This document shows, piece by piece, positions 40,687 through 46,241 of a stretch of 46,241 nt of DNA. Numbering within the stretch: position 1 is the stretch's first letter; every line of letters begins with the position of its first letter. Made by a program: the position numbers and the translations under genes. The notes beneath the pieces are model-generated. The model ran no database searches. It was given only the letters and a program-made list of their open reading frames with translations, and was not told the origin of the DNA. Origin of the DNA: a virus; the IMG/VR virus record IMGVR_UViG_3300022698_000322, positions 1-46,241 of that record; one strand, given 5' to 3'.

Positions 40687-40869
40687 ATGAACACCGTAAT
40701 AAAAACCCGTAACGAGTTCGAACTCGTAAGAAAAAAAGGTGAAATCGACTACGACGCATGGATACAACGTATTTCTGAAATCTGGCCGTACCGGAAGCGA
40801 GTGGTCGAGCAGGAAGAGCCGAAAAAGAAAAAACTCAGAGAATTTAGAGACCTAACAAAAATAATTTAA
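40687..40869 (+). CDS. Small basic protein
   Basis: A 60-residue protein (ATG 40687; a GTG start at 40678 would add three residues). 'VIKTRNEFELVRKKGEIDYD' and a Lys-rich tail suggest DNA binding. GGGTGGG upstream is a weak ribosome-binding site. No family recognised. Confidence 0.5.
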   Translation: MNTVIKTRNEFELVRKKGEIDYDAWIQRISEIWPYRKRVVEQEEPKKKKLREFRDLTKII

Positions 40870-40890
40870 CATTTTAAGAAAGGTTTTACC

Positions 40891-42021
40891 ATGAATGAAC
40901 TTATTTCAATCAAATCAAAAGAACTTGAAGGAATTGAACTCAGCAAGGCCGAGCAGATCAAGGCTGTTTTTGATCCGATGTCGGAAGCGTTATTGAAGTT
41001 TGAAGAAGAGTACAACAAGGTTATGGAAGAAAAAGAAAGTGGTATTACCGACGATCTTACCCAAAAGGCAAAGCGGTTGAGAATTGATATTGGAAAGGTT
41101 CGTATATCAACAGAGAAAACAAGGAAAGAGCAAAAAGAAGAATATCTCCGAGCAGGTAAAGCGATCGATGGAGTTGCCAATATTGTAAAGTGGGCGGTTA
41201 CAGACAAAGAAAACAAGCTCAAAGAAATAGAGGAGCATTTCGAGAACATGGAGCGAATACGTATTGAATCTTTACAAAATGAGCGTGCTGAACTACTATC
41301 AAAATTTGTCGAAGAAATGCCAGCTGACCTCGGAACGATGAAAACAGATGTATGGGAAGCATATTTGTCGGCAAAAGAAAAACAATACAACGATAGAATC
41401 GAAGCAGAAAAGAAAATCGAAAAAGAACGAGTTGAAAAAGAACGTCTCGACAAACTTGAAAACGAAAGAATGGTATCGCTTTTGCCATACCGACAATTTT
41501 GGACGTGTGAGAATTACAATCTAAGAGAAATCTCTGAAACAAACTACCAGGCCATATTGTCTGATATGGAAACCGCAAAGAAATTTTACGATAAAGAACA
41601 AGAAAAAATAAGGTTTGAAAATGAGCGTCTAAAAAAAGAAGCAGAAGAAAAAGAGCGAAAAAGAAAAGAAGTGGAGAAGGCAAGAAAAGAGAAAGAAGAA
41701 GCAGAAAGAATAGATCGAGAAAAAAAAGAACGAAAAGAGCGTGAAGAGTACGAGGCCAAATTAAAAAAAGAACTCCTCAAAAGGGAATGTGTCGAAAAGG
41801 AACTTGCAGCCAAAAAAGAGGAAGAGCGAAAAAGAAAAGAAGTGGAAGACGCAAGAATCCAAACAGAATTAAATAAGGGAGATTCGGACAAGGTAAAAGA
41901 TCTTATATCTGATCTTATCTTATTAAAAACAAAATACTCCTTTAAGTCGAATAAGAATAAAAAAATGTATTTTGATGTATGCGAACTTATCGACAAGGTA
42001 ATATCGCACATTAACAATTAA
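40891..42021 (+). CDS. Long coiled-coil protein (DUF1351-like)
   Basis: A 376-residue protein. Residues 45-125 ('IDIGKVRISTEKTRKEQKEE' and 'AIDGVANIVKWAVTDKENKL') match the DUF1351 pattern of phage recombination-associated proteins. Residues 230-330 are an uninterrupted Lys/Glu/Arg coiled coil. The C-terminal 45 residues are helical. It often sits near recombinases in phage early regions; its role is not established. Confidence 0.7.
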   Translation: MNELISIKSKELEGIELSKAEQIKAVFDPMSEALLKFEEEYNKVMEEKESGITDDLTQKAKRLRIDIGKVRISTEKTRKEQKEEYLRAGKAIDGVANIVKWAVTDKENKLKEIEEHFENMERIRIESLQNERAELLSKFVEEMPADLGTMKTDVWEAYLSAKEKQYNDRIEAEKKIEKERVEKERLDKLENERMVSLLPYRQFWTCENYNLREISETNYQAILSDMETAKKFYDKEQEKIRFENERLKKEAEEKERKRKEVEKARKEKEEAERIDREKKERKEREEYEAKLKKELLKRECVEKELAAKKEEERKRKEVEDARIQTELNKGDSDKVKDLISDLILLKTKYSFKSNKNKKMYFDVCELIDKVISHINN

Positions 42022-42114
42022 CCCTCGCGCCAGTTCCGCGATTTAAGTAAAATTTTTTGATTGTTTTGATAAAATAGTTGGCATTTTAAAAATAAAGAGT
42101 ATATATTTATATAC

Positions 42115-42318
42115 ATGAAATCACAAATTAAAGACGTTGAAACGAAGTTGCCGATCAGGGGAAAACAGAGATTTTTTGATCTGTGTGCAGCCCAGTCGAA
42201 AATCTATCCTGTGACCATTGGGCCGAAACGGTCAGCAGCAAGATTTTTGCGGGAAGCAGCAAGAGAAAAATTGATAAAACTTGGCTTTAGCACAGAATAT
42301 TTAAAATCAATTGTTTAG
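42115..42318 (+). CDS. Small DNA-binding-like protein, last early gene
   Basis: A 67-residue basic protein ('KSAARFLREAAREK'-like helix in residues 40-55). No obvious Shine-Dalgarno; the leader contains AAAGAG. AT-rich sequence upstream (42060-42114) may hold its own promoter. It is the last phage-like gene before the cassette array. Confidence 0.5.
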   Translation: MKSQIKDVETKLPIRGKQRFFDLCAAQSKIYPVTIGPKRSAARFLREAAREKLIKLGFSTEYLKSIV

Positions 42319-42342
42319 ATGTATATACTGCAACATGTAGAC

Positions 42343-42558
42343 GTTATGCAAAATAGAAAGGGCTTCTTGTGATTGTAGGCGCACTAATCAACCGGCTGGT
42401 TAGAACCTGTCCGGGGCTTCCCGTGTTTAAACGTAATGCCGCCATATCAGGAAGGTGGGAGGTGCGCTGTAAATTATGGAGGCCCTTTCTAAATCGCATA
42501 ACAGCCGCAGCCCAACATGTCAAAGCCCACGTCGGGCGGGTGCGGTAGCCCGTTGTAG
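42343..42558 (+). mobile_element. Integron-like cassette 1 (RNA element only) with attC site 42496-42558
   Basis: Starts at a core-type GTTATGC (42343). Ends in an attC-like site with R'' GCATAAC, paired CCGCA/TGCGG and GCCC/GGGC, and core GTTGTAG (42552). It contains RNA element A and no gene. Confidence 0.7.
42354..42491 (+). ncRNA. Structured element A (unknown RNA family, cassette 1)
   Basis: TAGAAAGGGC (42354) pairs with GCCCTTTCTA (42482). A 14-nt 5' linker then leads to inner stem GCGCAC (42379)/GTGCGC (42462). The 3' linker reads TGTAAATTATGGAG. About 77 nt lie inside the inner stem, with a CTAA...GGTTAG hairpin. Elements B and C share the layout with different stem sequences. No credible ORF in this cassette. 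Confidence 0.7.
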
Positions 42559-42590
42559 TAAATCGTCTTCTTAAATTTATTGGAGTTCTC

Positions 42591-42869
42591 ATGGAACAAC
42601 TTATCGATAATCAACCATCATTTGATGAACTTGCAGCAAGCTGTTGCAATATGGCAAACATCATCGCGTCCATTCGAAAGTTATGCGATAGAACTCAGCC
42701 GACATCCTACAACACAGGCAGCCTAAAATTTCCAAGCCTTGAAGAGGTTCGCGAGGCTTACGAGCGGCATGTTTCAGGAAGAACATTTTCTAACGAAAAA
42801 CCATTAGATTCAATAGCGTTCATACGCGAATATATTATAACGGCTTGTAAACTTCAGGCAGGTGCCTGA
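42591..42869 (+). CDS. Cassette 2 protein, unknown function
   Basis: A 92-residue protein following TTGGAG. 'DRTQPTSYNTGSLKFPSLEE' resembles 'CTQPTSTNTASFQLPLTMES' in the cassette 5 protein, so the two are distant paralogues. Both cassettes also share the leader GTCTTCTTAAATTTATT. Helical ends, no known motif. Confidence 0.6.
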   Translation: MEQLIDNQPSFDELAASCCNMANIIASIRKLCDRTQPTSYNTGSLKFPSLEEVREAYERHVSGRTFSNEKPLDSIAFIREYIITACKLQAGA

Positions 42870-42880
42870 GAACGTTGTAC
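42835..42880 (+). repeat. attC-like site 2 (short)
   Basis: R'' TTATAAC, internal hairpin CAGGCaggtGCCTG and core GTTGTAC (42874). Overlaps the end of the cassette 2 gene. Confidence 0.6.
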
Positions 42881-42916
42881 AAAACTTCAGTCGTGCTTTT
42901 TATAATTGGAGGTAGC

Positions 42917-43144
42917 TTGGATACATTTAAACAAATTGTAGATTTAATGTGGGTTATTTCGGTTTCATGCACCGTAGTTATATACCATTATCGCTACTTT
43001 AAATCTAAGGAAGGCACTCCGTCCGCATCGCACAACAGCGCTATGGTGCCATGCGAAAACGAGAAATGCGATAATGCAGCGGTATATCATTTATGTAGGG
43101 ATTGTATGCGCGATGATGCCGCATTCTACGCACAGCACCAGTAG
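42917..43144 (+). CDS. Cassette 3 membrane protein with zinc-knuckle tail
   Basis: Start chosen at TTG 42917, 3 bp past GGAGGTA; an earlier in-frame ATG (42875) lies inside the attC core and is less likely. One transmembrane segment ('QIVDLMWVISVSCTVVIYHY'), then 'KEGTPSASHNSAMVPCENEK', then Cys residues near the end ('YHLCRDCMRDD'). The leader and the 'PSASHN' block are shared with the cassette 11 protein, while the C-termini differ. Confidence 0.55.
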   Translation: MDTFKQIVDLMWVISVSCTVVIYHYRYFKSKEGTPSASHNSAMVPCENEKCDNAAVYHLCRDCMRDDAAFYAQHQ

Positions 43145-43152
43145 CGCGGAAC

Positions 43153-43159
43153 GTTGTAC
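43153..43159 (+). repeat. Cassette core site GTTGTAC
   Basis: A core-type AACGTTGTACGCAATGC junction between cassettes 3 and 4. A clear R'' arm is not visible, so the attC site here is short or decayed. Confidence 0.4.
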
Positions 43160-43209
43160 GCAATGCCTCGATTCTTTTTGAATTAAAGGCGGCGCTAAGA
43201 GGAGAAAAA

Positions 43210-43719
43210 ATGAAAGCTGACAAATTCCAAGTTGAAGATGAAAACGCATGTAATCTTTGTGCGTTACATGAAAATTTTGATGAACAGATCGATTTTGTTC
43301 CGTGTCCGTCATGCGATAAGCCAATTGACATTCCTGGTGAACTTACAGTTGTCGGAGAACACAACGGATGCGATACAAAGAACATTACTAAAGTTCCGGT
43401 GGAAGAGTGTCCACACTGCGGAAAAACGGTCGCATTTCTCCCTACTGTAATACATTACAATGCGAACCATGATGTTTATTACACCGGGGAACCTTGCTAC
43501 CTTGGCCCAGATGAAGATTCCGATATAGAGGGAAGAGTTCGAGAGAAGATGAAGGAATCTGTAGAGCAGTTCGTCCGCAGGGTTAAGGCTGGTGAAGATA
43601 ATTTAAATGATTTTTATCTCACCATCTGGCTTGAACGGTGCGTATCTAAAGCACTTGCTGAGTTCCTTTACGAAAAAGGATATAAAAGGAAGATCGCGCC
43701 GCAGGAGAATAAGGAATGA
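43210..43719 (+). CDS. Cassette 4 protein with multiple zinc knuckles
   Basis: A 169-residue protein after GAGGAG. Three Cys pairs ('ACNLCALHENF', 'PCPSCDKPIDIPGE', 'ECPHCGKTVAF') suggest two zinc-binding units in the first half. The second half is helical and charged ('VREKMKESVEQFVRRVKAGE'). No catalytic motif. Confidence 0.7.
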   Translation: MKADKFQVEDENACNLCALHENFDEQIDFVPCPSCDKPIDIPGELTVVGEHNGCDTKNITKVPVEECPHCGKTVAFLPTVIHYNANHDVYYTGEPCYLGPDEDSDIEGRVREKMKESVEQFVRRVKAGEDNLNDFYLTIWLERCVSKALAEFLYEKGYKRKIAPQENKE

Positions 43720-43732
43720 ATCGAGGCACAGC

Positions 43733-43808
43733 GTACAACATTGGCTATACGGTTCGCTGTCGCTCTCCCAAATACTGTCGTACTTCGTATAGCCAAAGCA
43801 CGTTGGAG
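43733..43808 (+). repeat. attC-like site 4
   Basis: R'' GTACAAC, long stem TTGGCTATACG paired with CGTATAGCCAA, core GTTGGAG (43802). Confidence 0.75.
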
Positions 43809-43846
43809 GAAATGGTCTTCTTAAATTTATTCATAGGCGGCGCAAT

Positions 43847-44107
43847 ATGTTAAGTATGGCAAGATGTAAAACTCACGGTATTTGCAAACACGAAACTCGG
43901 TCGGTGTGCTCACTGTGCGCCGCAGAAAATAGTTGTACTCAGCCCACATCCACCAACACAGCAAGTTTTCAATTGCCGCTCACTATGGAATCATGTATCG
44001 AACATTTACGCGCAATGTGGGGAGATATCCATATTACAGCAGAGGTTCGTGGCGCGGTCGAAGAAACTCACGATTTTATAGAGCGGCAACTGCAAACGTT
44101 GCTCTAA
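43847..44107 (+). CDS. Cassette 5 Cys-rich protein
   Basis: An 86-residue protein. The N-terminal 'CKTHGICKHETRSVCSLCAA' is a Cys-rich zinc-binding stretch, followed by the 'TQPTS.NT.S' block shared with cassette 2 and a helical end. ATG at 43847 or 43856. The leader TCTTCTTAAATTTATT matches cassette 2. Confidence 0.6.
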   Translation: MLSMARCKTHGICKHETRSVCSLCAAENSCTQPTSTNTASFQLPLTMESCIEHLRAMWGDIHITAEVRGAVEETHDFIERQLQTLL

Positions 44108-44115
44108 CGTTGGTG
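44080..44115 (+). repeat. attC-like site 5 (very short)
   Basis: AGAGCggcAAC pairs with GTTGCTCT, followed by core GTTGGTG (44109). It overlaps the gene's 3' end. Confidence 0.55.
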
Positions 44116-44163
44116 TCCATGTTTGCCTTAAAAATATTAAAATATTATCGAAAGGGGCGGCGA

Positions 44164-44427
44164 ATGAAATACCGATTTTTAAAGGATGGTGAACCGGTTG
44201 TTGTTGCTACCGACGAACAGCGATTTGGCATAAACGGTAACGGTCCGTGGAAGCCTTTGTCTGTCAATATTTTTTGGCGTAATGGGGAGATATATAAAAG
44301 TGGCGTGCATTGTAAAATTCGCCGCCCCATTACGCAGGGGAAGCGGCAAACACAGGCCACCAACAAACGCAGCACGGCTAGCAAGGCTCGGCCCAAATTG
44401 GCGAAGCGCCAACTTCGTGCTGCGTAG
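44164..44427 (+). CDS. Cassette 6 small protein
   Basis: Start chosen at ATG 44164 behind GGGGCGG, giving 87 residues. The first 55 residues are a small beta domain ('YRFLKDGEPVVVATDEQRFG', 'NIFWRNGEIYKSGVHCK'). The last 30 residues are basic and are encoded by the attC site itself, a common feature of cassette genes. Function unknown. Confidence 0.6.
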   Translation: MKYRFLKDGEPVVVATDEQRFGINGNGPWKPLSVNIFWRNGEIYKSGVHCKIRRPITQGKRQTQATNKRSTASKARPKLAKRQLRAA

Positions 44428-44437
44428 TACGTTAGGC
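44358..44437 (+). repeat. attC-like site 6
   Basis: R''-like CACCAAC, stem CGCAGCACG/CGTGCTGCG, apical hairpin TTGGCGAAGCGCCAA, core GTTAGGC (44431). Fits the classical attC layout. Confidence 0.85.
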
Positions 44438-44474
44438 GAAATAAAATTTTCTTTTTGAATATGGAGGCTCGCGT

Positions 44475-44708
44475 ATGCCGGTAGTAGCAATGGTTGAATG
44501 CTCGGCGGGAAACGACAGCGTAGGAACTATGTGGATTCAAACGAGGGTATTTAATACATCAGAACCTATTGCTAATGTCATGCGGTGGGTTGAAACGCTG
44601 TCGTCTCATTGCATAGGTAAAGTCATTCTTCGCACGCCAGATAACGCGAGCGAAATTAAAGTAGAAAATTTTACATCGCCTAACAAACAAAGTGTGGCGC
44701 AAAGCTAA
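44475..44708 (+). CDS. Cassette 7 small protein
   Basis: A 77-residue protein preceded by TGGAGG. 'TMWIQTRVFNTSEPIANVMR' and 'GKVILRTPDNASEIKVENFT' suggest a compact alpha/beta domain. The last residues overlap the attC site. No family recognised. Confidence 0.6.
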   Translation: MPVVAMVECSAGNDSVGTMWIQTRVFNTSEPIANVMRWVETLSSHCIGKVILRTPDNASEIKVENFTSPNKQSVAQS

Positions 44709-44749
44709 ATTTGCGAAGCGCAAACTTCACACTTTGTCAAACGTTATAC
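44678..44749 (+). repeat. attC-like site 7 (canonical)
   Basis: R'' GCCTAAC (matches RYYYAAC), stem CAAAGTGTG/CACACTTTG, hairpin TTTGCGAAGCGCAAA, core GTTATAC (44743). The clearest attC in the window. Confidence 0.9.
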
Positions 44750-44776
44750 GCAATTGCACCGGAGAGCAGATATTAT

Positions 44777-45484
44777 ATGCGCGCCCTAAATACAATTCAT
44801 AGAGTCGATTCCTTTGCGGAGCTTCATGCGCTCGCTTCTCAGTGCGTAGATTTTGCCTTCGCCGACCCGCCGTATGGTGTCAACAAGGCAGAATGGGACA
44901 GCGCCTACCCTCGTTTCGATTTCGAGGCTGAGTTGCTCCGCGTTACGCGAAAGGGTGTTGCTGTTACGCCGGGCCAAGAACAAATCGCCACTTGTATCCA
45001 GCGTATGGGTGCGGCTTATCAAGGTTTGCACGTCGGGCGCAATCTCAACGGTATGACTTTCAACAAGCTTGGTTTCGAAAACACCATTATTGCCGTTATC
45101 GGCGGCGGTGCCGTGCGGGGGCAGTCATTTTTCGAGTTTTCTGTTTCTGGCGAGAAGCCGCCGCACCCTTCTCCTAAGCCGATTGAGTACATGGTCAAGT
45201 TGCTTCTGCGATTTACCGAACCGGGCGATATTGTTCTTGATCCTTTCTCCGGTAGTGGCACAACCGCCATTGCCTGTCACAAACTTGGTCGGCGTTTTCT
45301 TTGTTTCGAGCATGATATTCAGTATCACGCGCTGTCCCTCGAACGACTGGAACAGGAGCGAGCTCAACAGTGCCTTTTCGGGGCAGAGGGCGCGCTGGAA
45401 TCTAAGGAATCCGGTGCAACAGCGTATAACAGCGGCAGTATGCAATTATCGCTGGACATTATGGAAGTGGGCAATAGGCGATAA
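44777..45484 (+). CDS. Cassette 8 DNA methyltransferase (N4/N6, beta class)
   Basis: Start chosen at ATG 44777, outside the attC core, giving 235 residues. 'VDFAFADPPYGVNKAEWDS' is the catalytic DPPY motif near the N-terminus. 'DIVLDPFSGSGTTAIACHKL' near residue 155 is the SAM-binding motif. This order (IV before I) defines beta-class enzymes of phage orphan or type II methylases. The last residues overlap the attC site. No cognate restriction gene is seen, so it is probably a protective or regulatory orphan enzyme. Confidence 0.92.
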   Translation: MRALNTIHRVDSFAELHALASQCVDFAFADPPYGVNKAEWDSAYPRFDFEAELLRVTRKGVAVTPGQEQIATCIQRMGAAYQGLHVGRNLNGMTFNKLGFENTIIAVIGGGAVRGQSFFEFSVSGEKPPHPSPKPIEYMVKLLLRFTEPGDIVLDPFSGSGTTAIACHKLGRRFLCFEHDIQYHALSLERLEQERAQQCLFGAEGALESKESGATAYNSGSMQLSLDIMEVGNRR

Positions 45485-45510
45485 CTGCACACATGCCGCA
45501 AACGTTGGAG
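45424..45510 (+). repeat. attC-like site 8, homologous to the site at 29433-29513
   Basis: R'' GTATAAC, stems GCGGCA/TGCCGC and ATTATCGC/GCGATAAC, core GTTGGAG (45504). Sequence and fold match the minus-strand site at 29.4 kb, with compensating stem substitutions. Confidence 0.85.
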
Positions 45511-45517
45511 TGCAATA

Positions 45518-45645
45518 AATGGGTGCTTTTAATTTAGATGCGCGAGCGGTGCAAAGTCCGTTTAATTTGCTTCCGGTAACGGGGCTAAGACAGGTGCCCC
45601 GCCGAAGGGCCGGTGATCTCGCGCTATATTTTGGAGGCACCCATT
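45518..45645 (+). ncRNA. Structured element B (same family as A, cassette 9)
   Basis: Outer stem AATGGGTGC (45518)/GCACCCATT (45637). 5' linker TTTTAATTTAGAT, inner stem GCGCGAG (45540)/CTCGCGC (45618), 3' linker TATATTTTGGAG. An internal hairpin CGGGGC...GCCCCG lies within 71 nt. A 42-codon frame beginning in the outer stem is probably incidental. Confidence 0.7.
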
Positions 45646-45651
45646 GACTGC

Positions 45652-45719
45652 ATCCAACAACCGTATGGTGTTCGCCTTCGGCACATGCAGGAGCACGTCA
45701 CCATACTTTTCCGTTGGTG
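45652..45719 (+). repeat. attC-like site 9
   Basis: R''-like ATCCAAC, stem CGTATGGTG paired with CACCATAC, core GTTGGTG (45713). Confidence 0.75.
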
Positions 45720-45724
45720 TAAAT

Positions 45725-45858
45725 GTTTCGCTCTTTGAATATTTATGGCGCTGTAAAACATGGAGGATGGCCCTACTGCCTGTCGGTAGCTCCGGCATTA
45801 ATCCTCTCCGGGAAAATGGCTTTGGGAACAGCGCCTTTACATTATGGTGGAGCTAAAC
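45725..45858 (+). ncRNA. Structured element C (same family as A, cassette 10)
   Basis: Outer stem GTTTcGCTC (45725)/GAGCtAAAC (45850) with one mismatch. 5' linker TTTGAATATTTAT, inner stem GGCGCTGT (45747)/ACAGCGCC (45828), 3' linker TTTACATTATGGTG. The 73-nt interior includes CTACTG/CGGTAG. The cassette has no ORF with a ribosome-binding site. Confidence 0.7.
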
Positions 45859-45864
45859 ACGTTC

Positions 45865-45943
45865 CACCAACAAGCCAAGGGTGGCTCGAAGACTCGCGCA
45901 AATGCCGGAGTACCGGCACTTCACCCTTGGCAGTCCGTTGTGC
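45865..45943 (+). repeat. attC-like site 10
   Basis: R''-like CACCAAC, stem GCCAAGGGTG/CACCCTTGGC, hairpin GCCGG..CCGGC, core GTTGTGC (45937). Confidence 0.85.
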
Positions 45944-45982
45944 AAAACTACAGTCGTTAATTTTTTAATTGGAGGTTTAATT

Positions 45983-46237
45983 GTGAGTGAGTTCTTTTTC
46001 TTTTTCGTCCTTTTGTTGCCTGTTGCACTTTCATGTTTTGTACTTGGAATAAGGGTGGCAATTAAACAAAATAATAAGGAAGTCACTCCTTCCGCATCGC
46101 ACAACAAAGCAAGCCCGTCTGCTTCGCAAATTGCCGACGACATCGAGTCAGAGGTTAACAAAGTTAAGAACAGCACATACCCGCTAAACCTGTGCCATGT
46201 TGAAAAGTGGTGTTGGCAACTTCGGGCATTGCAATAA
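45983..46237 (+). CDS. Cassette 11 membrane protein
   Basis: GTG start at 45983 behind GGAGG, 84 residues. A transmembrane helix ('FFFFFVLLLPVALSCFVLGI') is followed by 'KEVTPSASHNKASPSASQIA' and a helical Cys-containing end. The leader and the 'PSASHN' block match cassette 3, but the C-terminus is unrelated. The stop codon runs into the AATAACGTT of the next core at the window edge. Confidence 0.65.
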   Translation: MSEFFFFFVLLLPVALSCFVLGIRVAIKQNNKEVTPSASHNKASPSASQIADDIESEVNKVKNSTYPLNLCHVEKWCWQLRALQ

Positions 46238-46241
46238 CGTT

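Noticed and set aside
45519-45647. 42-codon ORF inside RNA element B
   Set aside because: Its start lies in the outer stem, no ribosome-binding site precedes it, and elements A and C have no equivalent frame.
1-46241. tRNA or rRNA genes
   Set aside because: No cloverleaf with conserved TTC-loop sequence or rRNA segment was recognised by eye.

Overview
The window is most of the genome of a tailed phage (siphovirus) or prophage of moderate GC, carrying two unusual accessory systems: a CRISPR-like region with a Cas12/TnpB-like protein that appears nuclease-dead, and integron-type gene cassettes at two separate loci. No integrase, lysis gene or tRNA gene is visible. The left end cuts a tail-fibre gene and the right end stops inside a cassette array, so the genome is incomplete. 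The host is not identifiable from sequence alone. A lipobox protein and cassette arrays of short orphan ORFs would fit a Gram-negative-type or spirochaete-like host, but this is a guess.

Layout. (1) 1-22,097, minus strand: the late morphogenesis operon. Read in transcription order it runs HK97-type portal, ClpP-like protease, major capsid protein, an 8-kb insert, head-tail connector, head closure, tail completion proteins, major tail protein, gpG/gpGT chaperones with a -1 slippery heptamer, tape measure, distal tail/hub proteins and fibres. The insert (9.8-18.4 kb) holds putative virion-surface proteins together with three glycosyltransferases and two methyltransferases. Several virion proteins carry mucin-like Thr tracts, so the phage may glycosylate its own particle.

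(2) 22.1-26.9 kb, minus strand: an accessory island between the terminase and portal genes. It has a terminator, a Cro-like regulator, a 7-repeat CRISPR array (32-nt repeat), small overlapping genes, a 3-repeat array with the exact 61-nt period and hairpin of type I-E repeats, the Cas12/TnpB-like protein, a lipoprotein and small DNA-binding or membrane proteins. No cas1, cas2 or Cascade genes are present.

(3) 26.9-32.1 kb, minus strand: packaging genes (large terminase, P27-type small terminase, HNH endonuclease). Between the HNH gene and the small terminase lie a ParB-like gene remnant and cassette-derived DNA bearing attC-like sites, a ParB-Dam methyltransferase, a PD-(D/E)XK-like nuclease and zinc-ribbon micro-proteins.

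(4) 32.3-42.3 kb, plus strand: early genes. Many small proteins are followed by a recombination/replication set: ERF annealing protein, YqaJ exonuclease, a protein with an SSB-like tail, NinB, VRR-NUC, a winged-helix replication protein followed by iteron-like repeats, a DEAD/DEAH helicase and a primase-polymerase.

(5) 42.34-46.24 kb, plus strand: an array of about eleven small integron-like cassettes separated by foldable attC-like sites. Most carry one small ORF (zinc-ribbon, membrane, or a DNA methyltransferase). Three carry no convincing ORF but instead a roughly 130-nt element with one shared architecture: an outer stem, a conserved asymmetric loop, and an inner stem of different but compensating sequence. 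These look like three members of one structured RNA family that I cannot name, and they are the most novel signal here.
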